Shown: in pieces, positions 8,222 through 16,535 of the stretch
How the letters are laid out: the number at the start of each line of letters is the position of its first letter
Numbering within the stretch: position 1 is the first letter of the stretch
Source of the DNA: Fulvitalea axinellae
GTDB lineage: Bacteria; Bacteroidota; Bacteroidia; Cytophagales; Cyclobacteriaceae
Assembly (NCBI RefSeq): GCF_036492835.1
Contig: NZ_AP025325.1
Coordinates: 1 to 45,438, forward strand
Reading direction: 5' to 3'
DNA length: 45,438 nt
Notes under the pieces: generated by a model
The model's database searches: none
What the model saw: only the letters and a program-made list of their open reading frames with translations
What the model was told of the DNA's origin: nothing
Position numbers and translations under genes: made by a program

Positions 8222-8785
8222 ATGAAGATGAGAAGATTACTAGAAGATATTAAAAAGCGGGAATTCACAACAGGGGCGAACTTCAGCTATAACCTTGACC
8301 GAGAATTCGAGCTTATATCTTCCAATCTCAATCTAATCCATCGGAAATACTTGGACGCAGACTTTACCCATTTTTTAGACAAAGGAAGGGTTGCCGTTCT
8401 GAATACCTTCAGTGGCGGAATTTTGTTTCTAAAAGCCCCTGAAGCCATCGAGAAAGTAACAATCGATTCACGAAGCCAGTCGAAGCATTTTCATGTGTCG
8501 GTTCTATTTATGTCCGAATCAAGACGGCCTGAGAACATTAAATACAAACCCGGTGCGGGGAAAGATGAGACTGTTCAATGGAGCGTTGAGTCGATATTCC
8601 CAAACTTCTTTGAATATCCGAGGGAGATCCAGAAGGCAATGCTTCTGATACTTGGGAGAATAGTAAAACGAATTTGCGAATACGGACGGACTAACTTCGC
8701 TTATATGAAAATTGAAAATGAGTTTGACATCGAGTTGCTCATTGACGGTCAGGTTGTGTCAGAAGTTCAAGTTGAACTAAATTGA
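8222..8785 (+). CDS. Hypothetical cytosolic protein, 187 aa
   Basis: The ATG at 8222 is preferred over an in-frame TTG one codon earlier. The protein has no signal or membrane helix. Features include a central KHFHVSVLFMSES strand, WSVESIFPNFFEYPREIQKAML and a C-terminal NEFDIELLIDGQVVSEVQ strand. Family not recognised. It sits between a type A element and the IS4-superfamily insertion, with no partner gene. Size, isolation and AT-leaning composition resemble the plasmid's other orphan, possibly immunity-like, genes. Confidence 0.6.
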   Translation: MKMRRLLEDIKKREFTTGANFSYNLDREFELISSNLNLIHRKYLDADFTHFLDKGRVAVLNTFSGGILFLKAPEAIEKVTIDSRSQSKHFHVSVLFMSESRRPENIKYKPGAGKDETVQWSVESIFPNFFEYPREIQKAMLLILGRIVKRICEYGRTNFAYMKIENEFDIELLIDGQVVSEVQVELN

Positions 8786-8878
8786 TATAATCAATCTCTT
8801 TCACCCATCGTAAGCTAGAGGACTTTTAGTTTGCTACAAACACCACTTTTCAAATACATATGCACCCTGACTTAATTA

Positions 8879-10072
8879 CTGAACTTTCGCTCTCCCTGCA
8901 TTTGGGAGAGCGATTCTTAATGAATATATTTCAGGCCGACCGCAAGGCGTCAAGTTCTTCCATGGCAGCCTTTATCATCTTCAAATACAATTTTGATTTT
9001 ATCGCAAAGTGATTCAGCTTCTCCTTAACCTTCAGTTTTTCCAGTTTTATGTAGGCGATCATGGAAGCGAAGATGTGGTTCAATTGGGTAATCTCCATCT
9101 TTGTGGGAGACTTGCCTAACATCGTGTTTTGCTTGAGCGACTTATGGAACTCCTCGACTTTCCACCGTTTTTGGTAGATCGCTACGATATCCTCGAAAGC
9201 CATGTTCTCCCCGTTGGTAACCAGCCATTGTTCCGCGGTCGACCGGTCCCTGTTTGTAAAGACTTGTTTGGCGAGCGTGACAGGAAAATCAACTCCCTTG
9301 ACCCACACCCGCTTCACTTGACCGCTTTCAATAGGCGCATCCGAAACGTGAATGAATTTGCCCTCGTTTTTGTCCTTTTCGCTCATTGCTATATTCCTGT
9401 TGCTCTTCAGCGGGCAAACGAAAACCTTCTTGAGCTTGTAATGAATATACTTCAGCGTATCGCTGGCGGTGAACCACGTATCGAAAAGAATGTACCTGAA
9501 AACCAGTTTGTTCAGAAAGTTTAGACGGTGTAAAACTTCCAGTACCATCTCATTTTTCGTTTTCTCGCTTTTACGCTTTTCCTTCCCGTTCTTGTCTATG
9601 TATTTCACCGTCTTGTGGACGATCTCATAAGCGACCGGACAGTTAACCGTTTGTCCTTCCACGGTATTGCTCAGAAGAAAGTTAAGGGAGTTGATCCCTT
9701 TGACCGCTTTGCCTACAGTATGGTCGAAATGATAAGCTACGATGTCGTTTTCCGAGGAATGAGGCTTGTGGACAATGCAATCGTCGATACTCAAAACCGC
9801 CTCTTCGCCCTCAATACTCCTGGCGAAAGACTTCACCTCTTTCCAAAAAGCCTTTTGGTCCATGTCCGGTTGCTTGAGGAGGTCGCTGAAATAATCATGG
9901 GGAATCTGATTGTCCAAAGATGCTGAGAGCCCTGTTGAGGTGGCTTGCCCTCGACTGGCAATAAGATAATCCGTGTATAATTCAAATCCGTCTCTCCTTT
10001 TCATTTTTCAAAAATCGGTCACTTATCATATAATTTCCAAAATTGCAATAGGAAAGGCGAGCGAAAGGTCAG
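8879..10072 (-). mobile_element. Complete IS4-superfamily insertion sequence, 1194 bp
   Basis: Terminal inverted repeats CTGAACTTTCGCTCTCC (8879-8895) and CTGACCTTTCGCTCGCC (reverse strand of 10056-10072) match at 15 of 17 positions. The 7-bp sequence TTAATTA lies directly outside both ends (8872-8878 and 10073-10079) as a target duplication. A single intact transposase fills the element. The perfect hairpin CGCTCTCCC/GGGAGAGCG at 8888-8912 overlaps the left repeat, downstream of the transposase stop. The insertion site is intergenic. Confidence 0.92.
8931..10004 (-). CDS. DDE transposase of the IS4 superfamily, 357 aa
   Basis: It cuts and joins the ends of the surrounding 1.2-kb element. 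Catalytic residues are visible as Asp (LSIDDCIVHKPHSS), Asp (LFDTWFTASDTLKY) and Glu in YQKRWKVEEFHKSLK. The last fits the Y-(2)-R-(3)-E-(6)-K signature of IS4-type transposases. The N-terminus MKRRDGFELYTDYLIASRGQ and the absence of stops indicate an intact gene. The subgroup (for example IS701-like) cannot be settled without a search. The start at 10004 lies 52 bp inside the right terminal repeat. Confidence 0.93.
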   Translation of the reverse strand: MKRRDGFELYTDYLIASRGQATSTGLSASLDNQIPHDYFSDLLKQPDMDQKAFWKEVKSFARSIEGEEAVLSIDDCIVHKPHSSENDIVAYHFDHTVGKAVKGINSLNFLLSNTVEGQTVNCPVAYEIVHKTVKYIDKNGKEKRKSEKTKNEMVLEVLHRLNFLNKLVFRYILFDTWFTASDTLKYIHYKLKKVFVCPLKSNRNIAMSEKDKNEGKFIHVSDAPIESGQVKRVWVKGVDFPVTLAKQVFTNRDRSTAEQWLVTNGENMAFEDIVAIYQKRWKVEEFHKSLKQNTMLGKSPTKMEITQLNHIFASMIAYIKLEKLKVKEKLNHFAIKSKLYLKMIKAAMEELDALRSA

Positions 10073-10079
10073 TTAATTA

Positions 10080-10459
10080 TCAACATTTAAAATGCAGTAT
10101 TCCGAAACCACTAACATTTTGCACTTAGCAAGCTCCGGTGTCACTTTTTATTCACTCTTGTTTTCTTTCAAAGGAGTTATGCGCTCTGCAATTGCTTTTC
10201 AATGGCGCTTATGAGTCGCTACGCTTAGTTCATGAGAACGCTTCGCTAGTTGAAAGATCAAAAAGTAACCAAAAAATCTCTCAAATACGGCTACAAATTT
10301 TTCTTCCATCCAAAAGCATTGCGGTTATGGAAGAAAAATAAAGGCCTGAAATTAGTTTTTTGGAACGCATTGGGGGGCAATAATGGAGCAGAACTGTAAA
10401 GCGATTAAAACAAGGGAAATTTTGTCCCAGTGCATAAACTAATCTCACACAATTTAAAA
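10080..10459. other. Gene-free stretch with a perfect 13-bp stem hairpin
   Basis: No credible ORF. At 10297-10339, ATTTTTCTTCCAT pairs perfectly with ATGGAAGAAAAAT around a 17-nt loop containing AAAAGCATTGCGGTTATGG-like sequence. That loop resembles part of the 220-bp repeats (AAGCGTTGCGGTTATGG). The hairpin could be a bidirectional terminator or a mobile palindrome. Confidence 0.6.
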
Positions 10460-11209
10460 ATGATACTTAAGACCAAAACCTGCGAATTCGAAATTGGAAT
10501 TAATGATAATATCCTTTTCCATGGCAAGCCAAAATTCAACCCCTACGGGCCGTGTGTTATCTTAAGTAATTACAATACCTATCAGGAAATCCATTTGGAC
10601 CCTAACGTTTTTGGGTCAATGAGATTTATGATGAGCGAAAACGATATTCTTACTTTTTCACAATCCAACGGTCTATTAAATGCTGTTGAGTTAGAGATCC
10701 CTTACAATGTTCAAATCATTGAAGATGCTTATGAACCCATATGTAAGCAGACAATCAATTTAGTCGCTCGACAGGACAAATCTTTTTTCTTAGAACAAGC
10801 CATATCCGTAAAGTATTTCACCTCTAATGATTTTATGTTATTCGAGTACGAAAATCACGGGAAACCATATGATACCCACCACTTGAAGCTGGTTGATGAT
10901 TTTTATACCGTCATTAATAGTAACACGATAATTGGGTGGGGCATTGAAAATTGCGGTAAATACTTATATGATTCGTACCGGAAAAACTATGACACTATTG
11001 AATCTGACAAAAGAACCCTAATCGTAGATTTCCTCTCCTTATATACTGAAGAAACATTTGAACTAATAGAGCATGGAGATAATAACGTGAAAGCGAAATT
11101 TTTAAAACTGCATGCAGAATCCAAAAAATTAAAAAGTAACGTAATGTGTGGGGTAATTGAAGATTGGTTAGATCTTGACCCCCACCATCACAAGCACCCA
11201 TGCCCGTGA
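10460..11209 (+). CDS. Hypothetical protein, 249 aa
   Basis: The ATG at 10460 (MILKTKTCEFEIGINDNILF) is preferred to an in-frame GTG ten codons upstream. No signal or membrane helix. The first half is beta-rich (FEIGINDNILFHGKPKF, CVILSNYNTYQEI). The second half is mixed alpha/beta and ends with EDWLDLDPHHHKHPCP, a His-rich tail. Family not recognised. It stands alone between the IS and a type A element; AT-rich relative to the rloAB genes that follow. An immunity-type role is possible but unproven. Confidence 0.6.
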   Translation: MILKTKTCEFEIGINDNILFHGKPKFNPYGPCVILSNYNTYQEIHLDPNVFGSMRFMMSENDILTFSQSNGLLNAVELEIPYNVQIIEDAYEPICKQTINLVARQDKSFFLEQAISVKYFTSNDFMLFEYENHGKPYDTHHLKLVDDFYTVINSNTIIGWGIENCGKYLYDSYRKNYDTIESDKRTLIVDFLSLYTEETFELIEHGDNNVKAKFLKLHAESKKLKSNVMCGVIEDWLDLDPHHHKHPCP

Positions 11210-11324
11210 TTTCTTTATCCGAGAGCTTCCAATCTTGCCCGGTCAGTTTTTTCAATCTAGATAATCTCGGAAGCTCGAAACAGCGGTGTTTATGATTTGG
11301 TGATCTGGGTGTGAGCATTGGGGC

Positions 11325-11397
11325 GGGACCATCCGCAGTGGCAGGTAGGAACCTGCCGGTTTGTTTGGTCACAAGGTCGGAACCTCGCGACGGCGGG
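11325..11397. repeat. Type A double-hairpin element, copy A2
   Basis: Full leader GGGACCATCCGCAGT, hairpin GGCAGGTAGGAACCTGCC, spacer TTTGTTTGG, then CACAAGGTCGGAACCTCGCGA (one arm base mutated) and CGGCGGG. It is about 100 bp upstream of rloA. Confidence 0.9.
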
Positions 11398-11501
11398 TAA
11401 GTGATTTGTTGCTTTAAAATTATTGTTATCAGATTTTAAGTTCCTTATTTGTTATTGTTTCGCGAATTCTATAGGTTAAATATGGAATAAGGCTTTTGTT
11501 G

Positions 11502-12851
11502 ATGATACGATATTTTAAGGTTCGGAATTATGGGTCGATCCGGGACGAGCGGGTTCTGGATATGGAGGCGACGGATGACGCGACGCTGGAGGACTACTAT
11601 TGTGTGACGGCGCGGGACGCGGAGAGGCGGGAGCCTGTGCGTCTGCTGAAGCTGGCGGTGCTTTACGGTCCGAACGCTTCGGGCAAGAGTACGGTGCTGG
11701 AGGCTTTGGAGGCTTTCCGGGATCTGCACCTTCAGCCCAACCAGAAGAAGCACGAGGAGATTGGGGTGTATAACCCTTTTCTTTTTGACGGGCGTTCGGG
11801 CGGCGAGCCTACGGAGCTGGAGCTTGATTTTTTTGTGAAGGACAGGGACAGCGGGGATTATGTGGAGTATCGGTACACGGTAAAATTCGACCGGAGGTAT
11901 ATCCTTGAGGAGCGGTTGCTGCATTGGCCCAACCACCGGGAGGCGGAGGTGTTTAGCCGGACGACGGATCTGGACGCAGAGCTGAGCCGGATAAGTTGGG
12001 GATCGACGGTGAAGGATGACCAGAAGTACAAGGACGGGCTGGAACTGCACACGATTCCGAACGTGACGGTATTGGGGGCTTACAGCGGCGTGAACGCGAG
12101 GATTGACGCTTTGGAGAAAGTGTCGGCGTGGATGCGGGAACGCTGGATGCCGGGCATTGGGCCCAAGACGCGTCTGTTTGAGTGGGCGAAAAGGCAGATC
12201 AGGAACGAGGAGGGCGGCAGGGCCATCCTGAGGGAGCTGATCAACAAGGCGGATTTTCATATCAACGATTTTGACGTGGTAGAGGAAGACGCGCCGACGG
12301 AGGCTCTGAAGAAGTTGCTGGACGCTTTTGGCCGGGAGGATGACCGGCGGGAGGGCATCAAGGACGCCAAGATGTTGAGGGCGGATTTTGAGCATACGGT
12401 CCGGCACCAGGGAGAGGAAAGGCGGTATACGCTAAGCGAGCGGCGGGAGTCGGGCGGCACGAGGCGATTTGTGGGCCTGGGGGCCGTGATCCAGAAGATG
12501 ATATTGGGCCATAGGGATTTGGCTACCATTGACGAGGTGGAGACGTCGTTGCACGTGGATCTGCTGAAGCATTATATCCTGGTGTTTTTGAGGAATACGG
12601 GCGAGAGCCAGCTGATCTGCACCACGCATGACGTGAGCCTATTGCGGGAGCGGGATATGCTACGGGAAGACGCGGTGTGGTTTACCGAAAAGCAGGATGA
12701 CGGGACGACGGACCTGTTTTGCCTGTCGGATTTTGACAGCAGGACTTTCCGGAAGGGGAGTTCGATATACAACGCCTATATGAACGGAAAGCTGGGGGCG
12801 AAGCCCAATCTGGGGTCGGCGCATATAGACAAAACGGGGCTCGATGACTAG
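11502..12851 (+). CDS. rloA: RloA/AbiLi-type AAA ATPase of an anti-phage pair, 449 aa
   Basis: ABC/SMC-like AAA_15/21 ATPase thought to sense infection and license its partner RloB; the lactococcal relative AbiLi works with AbiLii in abortive infection. The ATG at 11502 follows two in-frame TTGs and is the best start. The N-terminus is IRYFKVRNYGSIRDE, Walker A GPNASGKST at 56-64. Near the C-terminus are LATIDEVETSLHVDLL (Walker B) and ICTTHDVSLL (switch His). GC-rich like the rep and par genes. The last 8 nt overlap the rloB start, so the two are translationally coupled. Confidence 0.88.
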   Translation: MIRYFKVRNYGSIRDERVLDMEATDDATLEDYYCVTARDAERREPVRLLKLAVLYGPNASGKSTVLEALEAFRDLHLQPNQKKHEEIGVYNPFLFDGRSGGEPTELELDFFVKDRDSGDYVEYRYTVKFDRRYILEERLLHWPNHREAEVFSRTTDLDAELSRISWGSTVKDDQKYKDGLELHTIPNVTVLGAYSGVNARIDALEKVSAWMRERWMPGIGPKTRLFEWAKRQIRNEEGGRAILRELINKADFHINDFDVVEEDAPTEALKKLLDAFGREDDRREGIKDAKMLRADFEHTVRHQGEERRYTLSERRESGGTRRFVGLGAVIQKMILGHRDLATIDEVETSLHVDLLKHYILVFLRNTGESQLICTTHDVSLLRERDMLREDAVWFTEKQDDGTTDLFCLSDFDSRTFRKGSSIYNAYMNGKLGAKPNLGSAHIDKTGLDD

Positions 12852-13734
12852 GAAAGGACGCAAAACGAGACCGGTAAGGCAGGGCCTGAAGACGGCCAGC
12901 GTGGTGGGCGACGGCTTTACGGAGAAGATTTATTTTGACAAGCTCAAGGATTATGAGAAGCCCAAAGGGCTGAGCGTGGTGCCGGAGCTGCCGACGAAGG
13001 GTAAGGGCGGCTGGGACCGGGTGTTGTCGAAGGGCGAGGCGGAACTGTTTGACAAGGAGCGTGACTATGTTTACTGCGTCGTGGATTTGGATGTGGTGAG
13101 GAAGGACCGGGCTTGGGACAAATACCGCGGGCGCATTGCCGATATACGGGACCGCATAAGCCGGGCCAAGGCCGCGGGCGATACGGTGGGGGAGTTTCAT
13201 GTGTTGGAGTGTATGCCGTGTATCGAGCGCTGGTTTCTTTTGCATTACGAGTATTCGACCAAGGCGTTTGAGGACGGGGAGGCTTGCGAGAAGGAGCTGC
13301 GGAAGTATGTCAGGGATTATGAGAAGTCGCAGAGTTATCTGGAAAACGTGGGCGGTGGCGTGTACGCCAGGCTGAAGCCCGCACAACAGGATGGTTTCCG
13401 GAACGGTGACAGGCTGAAGGAGGCCGCCGTGGCCGAGGGCGGGGAGTCGTTTCCGGTATGTACGGTGCAGGAGGCTGTTCGGGGTATTTTGTTTTTCGGA
13501 TCGGCGGACCTGAGGGGGCTGCGGGTAAACGGCAGGCCGGCGGATTTGGAGCGTATGGAGTTTTGGAAGCAGTGGGAAGGCGAGGAGATCTCGGAGGACC
13601 GGATTTTGGCGCTGACGGAGAGTCCGGACGCCGGAACGTCGGTGAGTGTTTCGGGTGACGAGATCAGGGTCAGGGTTACGGCTATGGACGGGGTTACTGT
13701 CCGGGAGTGGTGCTTTGGGGTTCGGTGTTTTTAG
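12844..13734 (+). CDS. rloB: RloB/AbiLii-like TOPRIM-type partner protein, 296 aa
   Basis: Predicted effector of the RloAB pair. Motifs include GDGFTEKIYFDKL (the E of a TOPRIM-like first motif), YCVVDLDVV (DxD) and VLECMPCIERWFLLHYEYS (the family's C-x-x-x-W-x-L-L-H region). An N-terminal basic stretch MTRKGRKTRPVRQGLK is typical. The family usually runs about 200-230 residues; here ~85 residues follow the core (from about FFGSADLRGLRVNG to the end), a beta-rich extension not recognised. It overlaps rloA by 8 nt. Types B and A elements follow directly, probably at the transcript end. Confidence 0.85.
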   Translation: MTRKGRKTRPVRQGLKTASVVGDGFTEKIYFDKLKDYEKPKGLSVVPELPTKGKGGWDRVLSKGEAELFDKERDYVYCVVDLDVVRKDRAWDKYRGRIADIRDRISRAKAAGDTVGEFHVLECMPCIERWFLLHYEYSTKAFEDGEACEKELRKYVRDYEKSQSYLENVGGGVYARLKPAQQDGFRNGDRLKEAAVAEGGESFPVCTVQEAVRGILFFGSADLRGLRVNGRPADLERMEFWKQWEGEEISEDRILALTESPDAGTSVSVSGDEIRVRVTAMDGVTVREWCFGVRCF

Positions 13735-13782
13735 GGCTAGGGTGGTGGATTGTGTTACGGCCTTGTGTTATCATTGGAATGT

Positions 13783-13823
13783 GGCCATCCGCGAGGGGAG
13801 ACAAGGCATGCCATGTCTCTACG
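13783..13823. repeat. Type B palindromic element, copy B2
   Basis: GGCCATCCGCGAG leader, GGGAGACAAGGCATGCC and ATGTCTCTACGG. GAGACA pairs with TGTCTC around GGCATGCC. Type A copy A3 follows 18 bp later. Confidence 0.88.
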
Positions 13824-13841
13824 GGTTTTGGTAATCTGGGT

Positions 13842-13910
13842 GGGACCATCCGCGGTGGCAGGTAGGAACCTGCCGGTTTGTTTGGTCACAAGGTCAGAAC
13901 CTTGCGACAG
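13842..13910. repeat. Type A double-hairpin element, copy A3
   Basis: GGGACCATCCGCGGT leader, GGCAGGTAGGAACCTGCC, TTTGTTTGG, then CACAAGGTCAGAACCTTGCGA. In tandem with B2, downstream of rloB. Confidence 0.9.
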
Positions 13911-13955
13911 TGGGGAAGAAAACATGAAGGGGAATTCACATTATTAAAAAGTAAG

Positions 13956-14387
13956 ATGAAGAAATATCTAGCTAAAGATCGTTATATTTTTATAGGCTTC
14001 GGGATCATTTTTTTATACTTGATTGTGGCTCGTTTTGTCAATTATTATAGAATGCAACCAAGTGGAATAACAAAAGGGATTGCTTTAGAGAATGAAGGTT
14101 TACCTGATAGAGAGTCAGGTGTATATGTTTATACGGTAAATAAGGTCACATATAAGGCCTCTTGTATTATAAGATTAAAAAAGGACGCTCCATGTTTAGT
14201 GATTTATGGTAAAAGGTATCCGCATTTAAGCGTGATAGTACCATATCAGGACTTAGAGAATGATGAAATGGATAAGTTCCTGCGTAAATTTGATTTGTCG
14301 GATTATGTTTTAGTTCCGAGAAACTCAATTAATAACGCTGAGATGATTAGCTATATTAAGACCCCAAAAAAAGGCCAAGACAACTAA
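13956..14387 (+). CDS. Small membrane-anchored hypothetical protein, 143 aa
   Basis: The ATG at 13956 is preferred because it places the hydrophobic helix (YIFIGFGIIFLYLIVARFV) directly at the N-terminus. An upstream in-frame ATG would translate through the type A element. The rest is a polar domain with SGVYVYTVNKVTYKAS and CLVIYGKRYPHLSVIVP, likely periplasmic. It matches the general plan of several 20-30 kb cassette proteins (one N-terminal helix plus a small beta domain). Function unknown; an immunity-like role is an inference from resemblance only. Confidence 0.65.
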   Translation: MKKYLAKDRYIFIGFGIIFLYLIVARFVNYYRMQPSGITKGIALENEGLPDRESGVYVYTVNKVTYKASCIIRLKKDAPCLVIYGKRYPHLSVIVPYQDLENDEMDKFLRKFDLSDYVLVPRNSINNAEMISYIKTPKKGQDN

Positions 14388-14410
14388 TTGACTTGCTTGT
14401 TTTAAAAGAC

Positions 14411-14430
14411 AGTACCTTGCGACGGCGGGG
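14411..14430. repeat. Remnant of a type A element
   Basis: AGTACCTTGCGACGGCGGGG matches only the right end of the type A element (ACCTTGCGACGGCGGGG). The left part is missing. It lies between convergent genes. Confidence 0.6.
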
Positions 14431-14447
14431 GCTTACAATTATAATCA

Positions 14448-15152
14448 CTACGGATAACGCCCACTTGATATATCAATCTTATTTTGTTCATCATCATCAT
14501 TAGGGACTCCCAAATCAACACCTTTACTTTCAATCCAATGTATAATTCTCTTTTTAATTCTAGGCTTAACCTCGTTTTTTTTCAAAACATCTAACACTAA
14601 CTCTTTGGCGAGATAATGTTTTCCCAATGAAGTGTAAGCCAATGCTGTCCATATATCTACGGCATCACTTTTTAGATATTTATTAAGTAAAACTTTACAA
14701 TCTTCGAGATCAACCAATTCTTCAAAAAAAGGAATAAATACGTTCTTTATTTCTTTCGTTATTAATTCTATAAAGATGGCTATATCAGTGTTATTATTAA
14801 TAACGTATGATTTTAAAGTACCTAAAATTTCGTGCCCTCTACTACTAAATTGGCAATCAGATTCTTTAGGATTTTTAGGGGGTACCATTTCCTCAAGAAC
14901 ATCATCGGTATAAAACTCTGAGAAACTAAAATTATATGCCTCTGGGTAAAAGAGGCCAATATTTATACAATAGGAACAACTGAAAAGGTTGTCAGAAATA
15001 TAAAAGTTAAATTGACTTAATTGGATATTAAAGACCTTTACAAAGCCATTTTCTTTTTTTCGAAATGTATTTCCAGAAATATTAAATCCATTTTTCTTAA
15101 ATTCTTTCTTATAAATAGAAAAAATATTTTTCTTCAGCTCCGCTAAATTCAT
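14448..15152 (-). CDS. DUF4304-like protein, 234 aa
   Basis: The N-terminal pattern IYKKEFKKNGFNISGNTFRKK-like (x-F-KKNGF-x-F-x-K) followed by KVFNIQLSQFNF and INIGLF resembles DUF4304 domains, small proteins frequent in polymorphic-toxin immunity neighbourhoods. The C-terminal third is helical and may pack as a TPR-like hairpin (DIWTALAYTSLGKHYLAKEL). No signal peptide. Strongly AT-rich next to GC-rich parB, which suggests separate acquisition. Convergent with the 13956 gene. The family call is by pattern only. Confidence 0.65.
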   Translation of the reverse strand: MNLAELKKNIFSIYKKEFKKNGFNISGNTFRKKENGFVKVFNIQLSQFNFYISDNLFSCSYCINIGLFYPEAYNFSFSEFYTDDVLEEMVPPKNPKESDCQFSSRGHEILGTLKSYVINNNTDIAIFIELITKEIKNVFIPFFEELVDLEDCKVLLNKYLKSDAVDIWTALAYTSLGKHYLAKELVLDVLKKNEVKPRIKKRIIHWIESKGVDLGVPNDDDEQNKIDISSGRYP

Positions 15153-15378
15153 TTACGCTATTTTTTATAATGACTTTCTAAGTCTTGTAAACCCAACCGA
15201 TAAAATCGGTCTGAATCCAGACTTTATTTTGATTAGGAGGTGTTATGTTTAGTTTTAACCCGCCCTCAAAGTAAATATATTTCCCACCAGTTAAAACGGA
15301 GTCGCGTAAAATTCACAGACGCCTCCGGTTCCCGGAAGCAAGGCTATTGGTATAAGAAGAGGTAACTCTGGGGCTATA

Positions 15379-15450
15379 GACCATCCGCGAGGGCAGGTGG
15401 GAACCTGCCGATAGGGGTGGTCACAAGGTCGGAACCTTGCGACGGCGGGG
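15379..15450. repeat. Type A double-hairpin element, copy A4
   Basis: GACCATCCGCGAG leader, GGCAGGTGGGAACCTGCC, then TCACAAGGTCGGAACCTTGCGA and CGGCGGGG. A type B copy (B3) follows 13 bp on; both lie just past the 3' end of parB. Confidence 0.9.
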
Positions 15451-15463
15451 GTATCTTCCGTAT

Positions 15464-15493
15464 AGGGAGACAGGGTGGGCCCTGTCTCTACGG
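15464..15493. repeat. Type B palindromic element, copy B3 (variant centre)
   Basis: GGGAGACAGGGTGGGCCCTG then TCTCTACGG. The arms GAGACAGGG/CCCTGTCTC are kept, but the centre is TGGG instead of CATG, so the hairpin survives a changed loop. It is 11 bp past the parB stop. Confidence 0.8.
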
Positions 15494-15504
15494 TTCGTGG
15501 TTGG

Positions 15505-16431
15505 TTATTTTTCTACTCCTTTGACTACTTGGCCCAGTATCCATTTCAGGTCTGTTTTGCTGAAGCCTGACTTGAAGAGTTGGGCGGTGGCTTTTTCCAG
15601 TTGGCCGTGTAGGCGGTTGAGTTTGTCTATCTCTTTTGGCGTGAGGCTTTCGGATTCGAAGGTTTCCTTTACGGGGAGGTTCAGTGACGGGCTGGGCGAT
15701 CCGTCGCCTTTGTCGCCGGACTCCGTTGATATTGTTTCCGCTGAGGCGGGGAGGACTTCTTCGGCGGTCTTTTTGCCGGAGGCTACGGCCTGTATGTCGG
15801 CTTTTTTGATTTTGGACTGGCCGGTGAGGATCTTCTGTTTTTCTTCGGGACGGGTTTCGGCCAGGATGTCGACGCCTTTGGCGTAGTCGGCGTTGCGTTT
15901 TACGGTTTTGTCGGAGATGCCGTATTCTTTGGCGAGGACATCGGCCGTGGCGGTGGATTCAAATGGGACATTTTGTCCCGTTTGATTTTTGGAGGCGTTT
16001 TTATTGTCCGCGGGGGCGCCCACGCGTTTCTTTTCGATGAGGTAGCGCTGACCGATGAAGTAGGCGCGCTGCTCTTTGGTGATGTTGCGCCGGCCGAGCT
16101 GGTTGTTGATCATCCAGTGTTTTACGGCTTCGGTATCGGCGAACTCTACGGTGCGGATCTTGAAATCTATACCGAGGGAGCGGGCTATGCGGTAGCGGTT
16201 GTGGCCGTCGACGAGTACGTATCGGTCGTTGTCTTCCCAGACGATGAGGGGCTCGCGCACGCCGTCGCGGGCGATGTTTTCTTCCAGCTGTTCGGTCTCT
16301 TCGGCCGTGAGGGGGTGGATGAATTCTTCGAGCTCCTGCAGGACGGTGAGGTTGTCTTTGACGGAGGTGGTATTTCCGAAGATCGATTTCTGTGGTTTTT
16401 GGGCGAAGAAGCCTTTTTTGTTTTTGCTCAT
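15505..16431 (-). CDS. parB: ParB-family partition protein, 308 aa
   Basis: Centromere-binding partner of ParA in plasmid segregation. The N-terminal part has HPLTAEETEQLEENIARDG and PLIVWEDNDRYVLVDGHNRY (ParB/Sulfiredoxin-like CTPase fold, GHNRYRIA box), then a helix-turn-helix region (ADVLAKEYGISDKTVKRNADYA). The C-terminal part, after a linker with ESGDKGDGSPSPS, has a helical dimerisation-type end. It is the second gene of a parA-parB operon. No unambiguous parS was identified nearby. Confidence 0.88.
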   Translation of the reverse strand: MSKNKKGFFAQKPQKSIFGNTTSVKDNLTVLQELEEFIHPLTAEETEQLEENIARDGVREPLIVWEDNDRYVLVDGHNRYRIARSLGIDFKIRTVEFADTEAVKHWMINNQLGRRNITKEQRAYFIGQRYLIEKKRVGAPADNKNASKNQTGQNVPFESTATADVLAKEYGISDKTVKRNADYAKGVDILAETRPEEKQKILTGQSKIKKADIQAVASGKKTAEEVLPASAETISTESGDKGDGSPSPSLNLPVKETFESESLTPKEIDKLNRLHGQLEKATAQLFKSGFSKTDLKWILGQVVKGVEK

Positions 16432-16494
16432 CGGTGTTGGGGTTGCCTCGCTGGGCGTTTTGGACAGGGTGAAAAACGGAACGTTAAGCGGGGT

Positions 16495-16523
16495 GCGGAG
16501 ACAAGGCGTGCCATGTCTCTACG
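16495..16523. repeat. Type B palindromic element, copy B4, inside the par operon
   Basis: CGGAGACAAGGCGTGCC then ATGTCTCTACGG, lying in the 104-bp gap between parA (upstream) and parB. The GAGACA/TGTCTC stem is intact. An RNA hairpin here could tune the ParA:ParB ratio (inference). Confidence 0.85.
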
Positions 16524-16535
16524 GTGGCGTTGGGG

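Noticed and set aside
9129-9926. Plus-strand frames inside the IS4-superfamily element
   Set aside because: They are antisense to an intact DDE transposase.
10138-10341. 67-codon plus-strand frame
   Set aside because: Ends inside the perfect hairpin at 10297-10339, with a composition unlike a protein.
11469-12407. Long antisense frame over rloA, and similar ones over rloB and parA/parB
   Set aside because: No domain pattern, and the sense strand encodes well-recognised families.
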